NCBI GenBank assembly: GCA_030528545.1
Contig: JAUMYR010000147.1
Coordinates: forward strand, 1 to 6,443
Reading direction: 5' to 3'
Length of the DNA: 6,443 nucleotides
DNA from: Propionibacteriaceae bacterium
Lineage (GTDB): Bacteria; Actinomycetota; Actinomycetes; Propionibacteriales; Propionibacteriaceae
Part shown: positions 5,183-6,443 of the stretch, one piece after another
How the letters are laid out: each line of letters begins with the position of its first letter
How positions within the stretch are numbered: position 1 is the stretch's first letter
Program-made: the position numbers and the translations under genes
The notes under the pieces: generated by a model
What the model was told of the DNA's origin: nothing
What the model saw: the letters and a program-made list of their open reading frames with translations, nothing else
Database searches by the model: none

Positions 5183-6443
5183 GGCTCGTCATCCTCGGCG
5201 GCGGAGGGTTCCGCGTCCCCCTGGTCTACGAGGCGGTCGCCACGTCGGCCTGGGGCGAGGCCATCACCGAGGTGGTGCTGCACGACACCTCTCAGGATCG
5301 GCTAGCCGCGATCCGGCGGGTCATCGGCGAACGCGTTGCCCAGTTGCCGCGCCCGGAGGCGGCGCCCGCGCTGCGGGTGACGACGGGCCTGGAGGACGCG
5401 CTGCGGGGCGCCGCGTTCGTGTTCGCCGCGATCCGGGTGGGCGGGGCCGAGGCCCGCACCATCGACGAGCGGGTCGCGCTCGACCTGGGGCTGCTCGGGC
5501 AGGAGACCGTCGGCCCCGGCGGCCTGGCCTACGCGCTGCGGACGATCCCGGTGATGCGCCGGATCGCCGAGACCATCGCCCGGGTCGCGCCCGAGGCCTG
5601 GACCATCAACTTCACCAACCCGGCGGGCATCGTCACCCAGTCCATGCGCCCGGTGCTGGGGGAGCGGGTGGTCGGCATCTGCGACACCCCGATCGGCCTG
5701 GTGCGGCGGGTCGGGCGGGCGCTCGGCGCGGAGGAGTTCGACTACGACTACATCGGCCTCAACCACCTGGGCTGGCTGCGCGGCGTCCGGGTCGGCGGGG
5801 TCGAGCGGCTGCCCGGCCTGCTCGCCGACGATGCCCTGCTCGACCACATTGAGGAGGCCCGCCTCGTCGGCAAGGACTGGGTGCGCGCCCTCGGCTGCCT
5901 GCCGAACGAATACCTGTATTACTACTGGCACACCGACGAGGCCATCGCCCACATCCGGGCGGCCGGGCAGACCCGCGGCCAGTACCTCGCCGGTCAGCAG
6001 CGCAAGTTCTACGAGGAGGTCGCCGACCCCTGCTGCCCGAGCCCGCTCGCGTCCTGGCTAGGGGCGCTGAAGGAGCGCGAGGCGACCTACATGGCCGAGG
6101 CCAGGGACGAGGAGCGCCGCGCCGAGGACGCCGAGGGCGGCGGCTACCAGGAGGTGGCGCTGCGGCTGATGTCGGCGATCGCCACGGGCCAGCCCGAACG
6201 GATGATCCTCAACGTCGCCAACGGCGCCGCCGGGCCCCGGATCGTCCCGGAACTGCCCGCCGACGTGGTGGTCGAGGTGGCCTGCACTGTGGACGGCGCG
6301 GGGGTGCGTCCGCTCCCGGTCGCCCCGGTCTCGCTCGACCAGCTCGGCATGATGGCCAGGCTGCGCTCGTCCGAACAGGCGATCGCCGAGGCGGCGCTCA
6401 GCGGCGACCCCGACCGGGCCTGGGAGGGCTTCTCCACCCACCC
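5179..6443 (+). CDS. Glycoside hydrolase family 4, 6-phospho-beta-glucosidase type (3' end cut by window)
   Basis: This is an NAD-dependent, divalent-metal-dependent glycosidase of family GH4, cytoplasmic; 421 complete codons are visible and no stop is reached. The N-terminal dinucleotide fold starts at once (LVILGGGGFRVPL, 3-15). Family landmarks follow in order: IRVGG at 85-89, GQETVGPGG at 107-115, NFTNPAG at 144-150, GICDTP at 166-171 with the expected metal ligand Cys168, and GLNHLGW at 193-199 with the expected metal ligand His196. The tyrosine-rich 245-249 stretch is near where the catalytic base tyrosine is expected. These match the 6-phospho-beta-glucosidase branch better than alpha-glucosidase or alpha-galactosidase branches. 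Family members end at about 415-450 residues, so probably about 10-30 residues are missing. The ATG overlaps the repressor stop (ATGA), with GGAGGTG eight bases upstream. GH4 enzymes act by transient oxidation and elimination. The exact substrate, and whether it must be phosphorylated, cannot be read here. Confidence 0.92.
   Translation, partial: MRLVILGGGGFRVPLVYEAVATSAWGEAITEVVLHDTSQDRLAAIRRVIGERVAQLPRPEAAPALRVTTGLEDALRGAAFVFAAIRVGGAEARTIDERVALDLGLLGQETVGPGGLAYALRTIPVMRRIAETIARVAPEAWTINFTNPAGIVTQSMRPVLGERVVGICDTPIGLVRRVGRALGAEEFDYDYIGLNHLGWLRGVRVGGVERLPGLLADDALLDHIEEARLVGKDWVRALGCLPNEYLYYYWHTDEAIAHIRAAGQTRGQYLAGQQRKFYEEVADPCCPSPLASWLGALKEREATYMAEARDEERRAEDAEGGGYQEVALRLMSAIATGQPERMILNVANGAAGPRIVPELPADVVVEVACTVDGAGVRPLPVAPVSLDQLGMMARLRSSEQAIAEAALSGDPDRAWEGFSTH

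Noticed and set aside
5302..5952. A 216-codon minus-strand open frame opposite the GH4 gene
   Set aside because: No domain, composition typical of antisense to GC-rich coding sequence, and it lies over strongly conserved GH4 motifs.

Overview
The window comes from a high-GC bacterium. Nearly every codon in the real reading frames ends in G or C, the genes are packed with 4-base stop/start overlaps, and the solute-binding protein is a lipoprotein with a twin-arginine-like leader. Together with an ABC sugar importer that lacks its own ATPase gene, this points to an actinomycete (Actinomycetota). The genus cannot be read from the sequence.

The layout is one carbohydrate-use locus organised as two divergent operons around an AT-richer intergenic region at about 4269-4405. 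The leftward operon (minus strand, read from 4268 down to 18) encodes a lipoprotein sugar-binding protein, a MalF-type permease, a MalG-type permease and a PfkB-family carbohydrate kinase. The rightward operon (plus strand, from 4406 to the window edge) encodes a DeoR-family repressor and a glycoside hydrolase family 4 enzyme of the 6-phospho-beta-glucosidase type, which is cut by the window end a short way before its expected C-terminus. All four within-operon junctions are 4-base overlaps (ATGA or GTGA), so translation is probably coupled throughout.

The inferred logic is as follows. The binding protein captures an oligosaccharide or glycoside outside the membrane. The two permeases, energised by an ATPase encoded elsewhere, import it. 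The kinase and the GH4 enzyme process it inside the cell, and the DeoR protein senses a phosphorylated sugar and controls both operons from the intergenic region. The point worth attention is a chemistry mismatch. GH4 enzymes of this type normally act on 6-phosphorylated glycosides delivered by a PTS, but the transporter here is an ABC importer, which delivers unphosphorylated sugar. Either the co-encoded kinase supplies the phosphate before cleavage, or the GH4 enzyme has a different substrate.

The intergenic region holds several short inverted repeats and candidate promoters, including a -10-like TATCGT placed exactly where a leaderless mRNA for the repressor would be expected. There are no RNA genes, mobile elements, CRISPR arrays or clear terminators in the window. 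No wholly new system is evident. The locus is a recognisable type of sugar-catabolic cluster with an unusual combination of parts.
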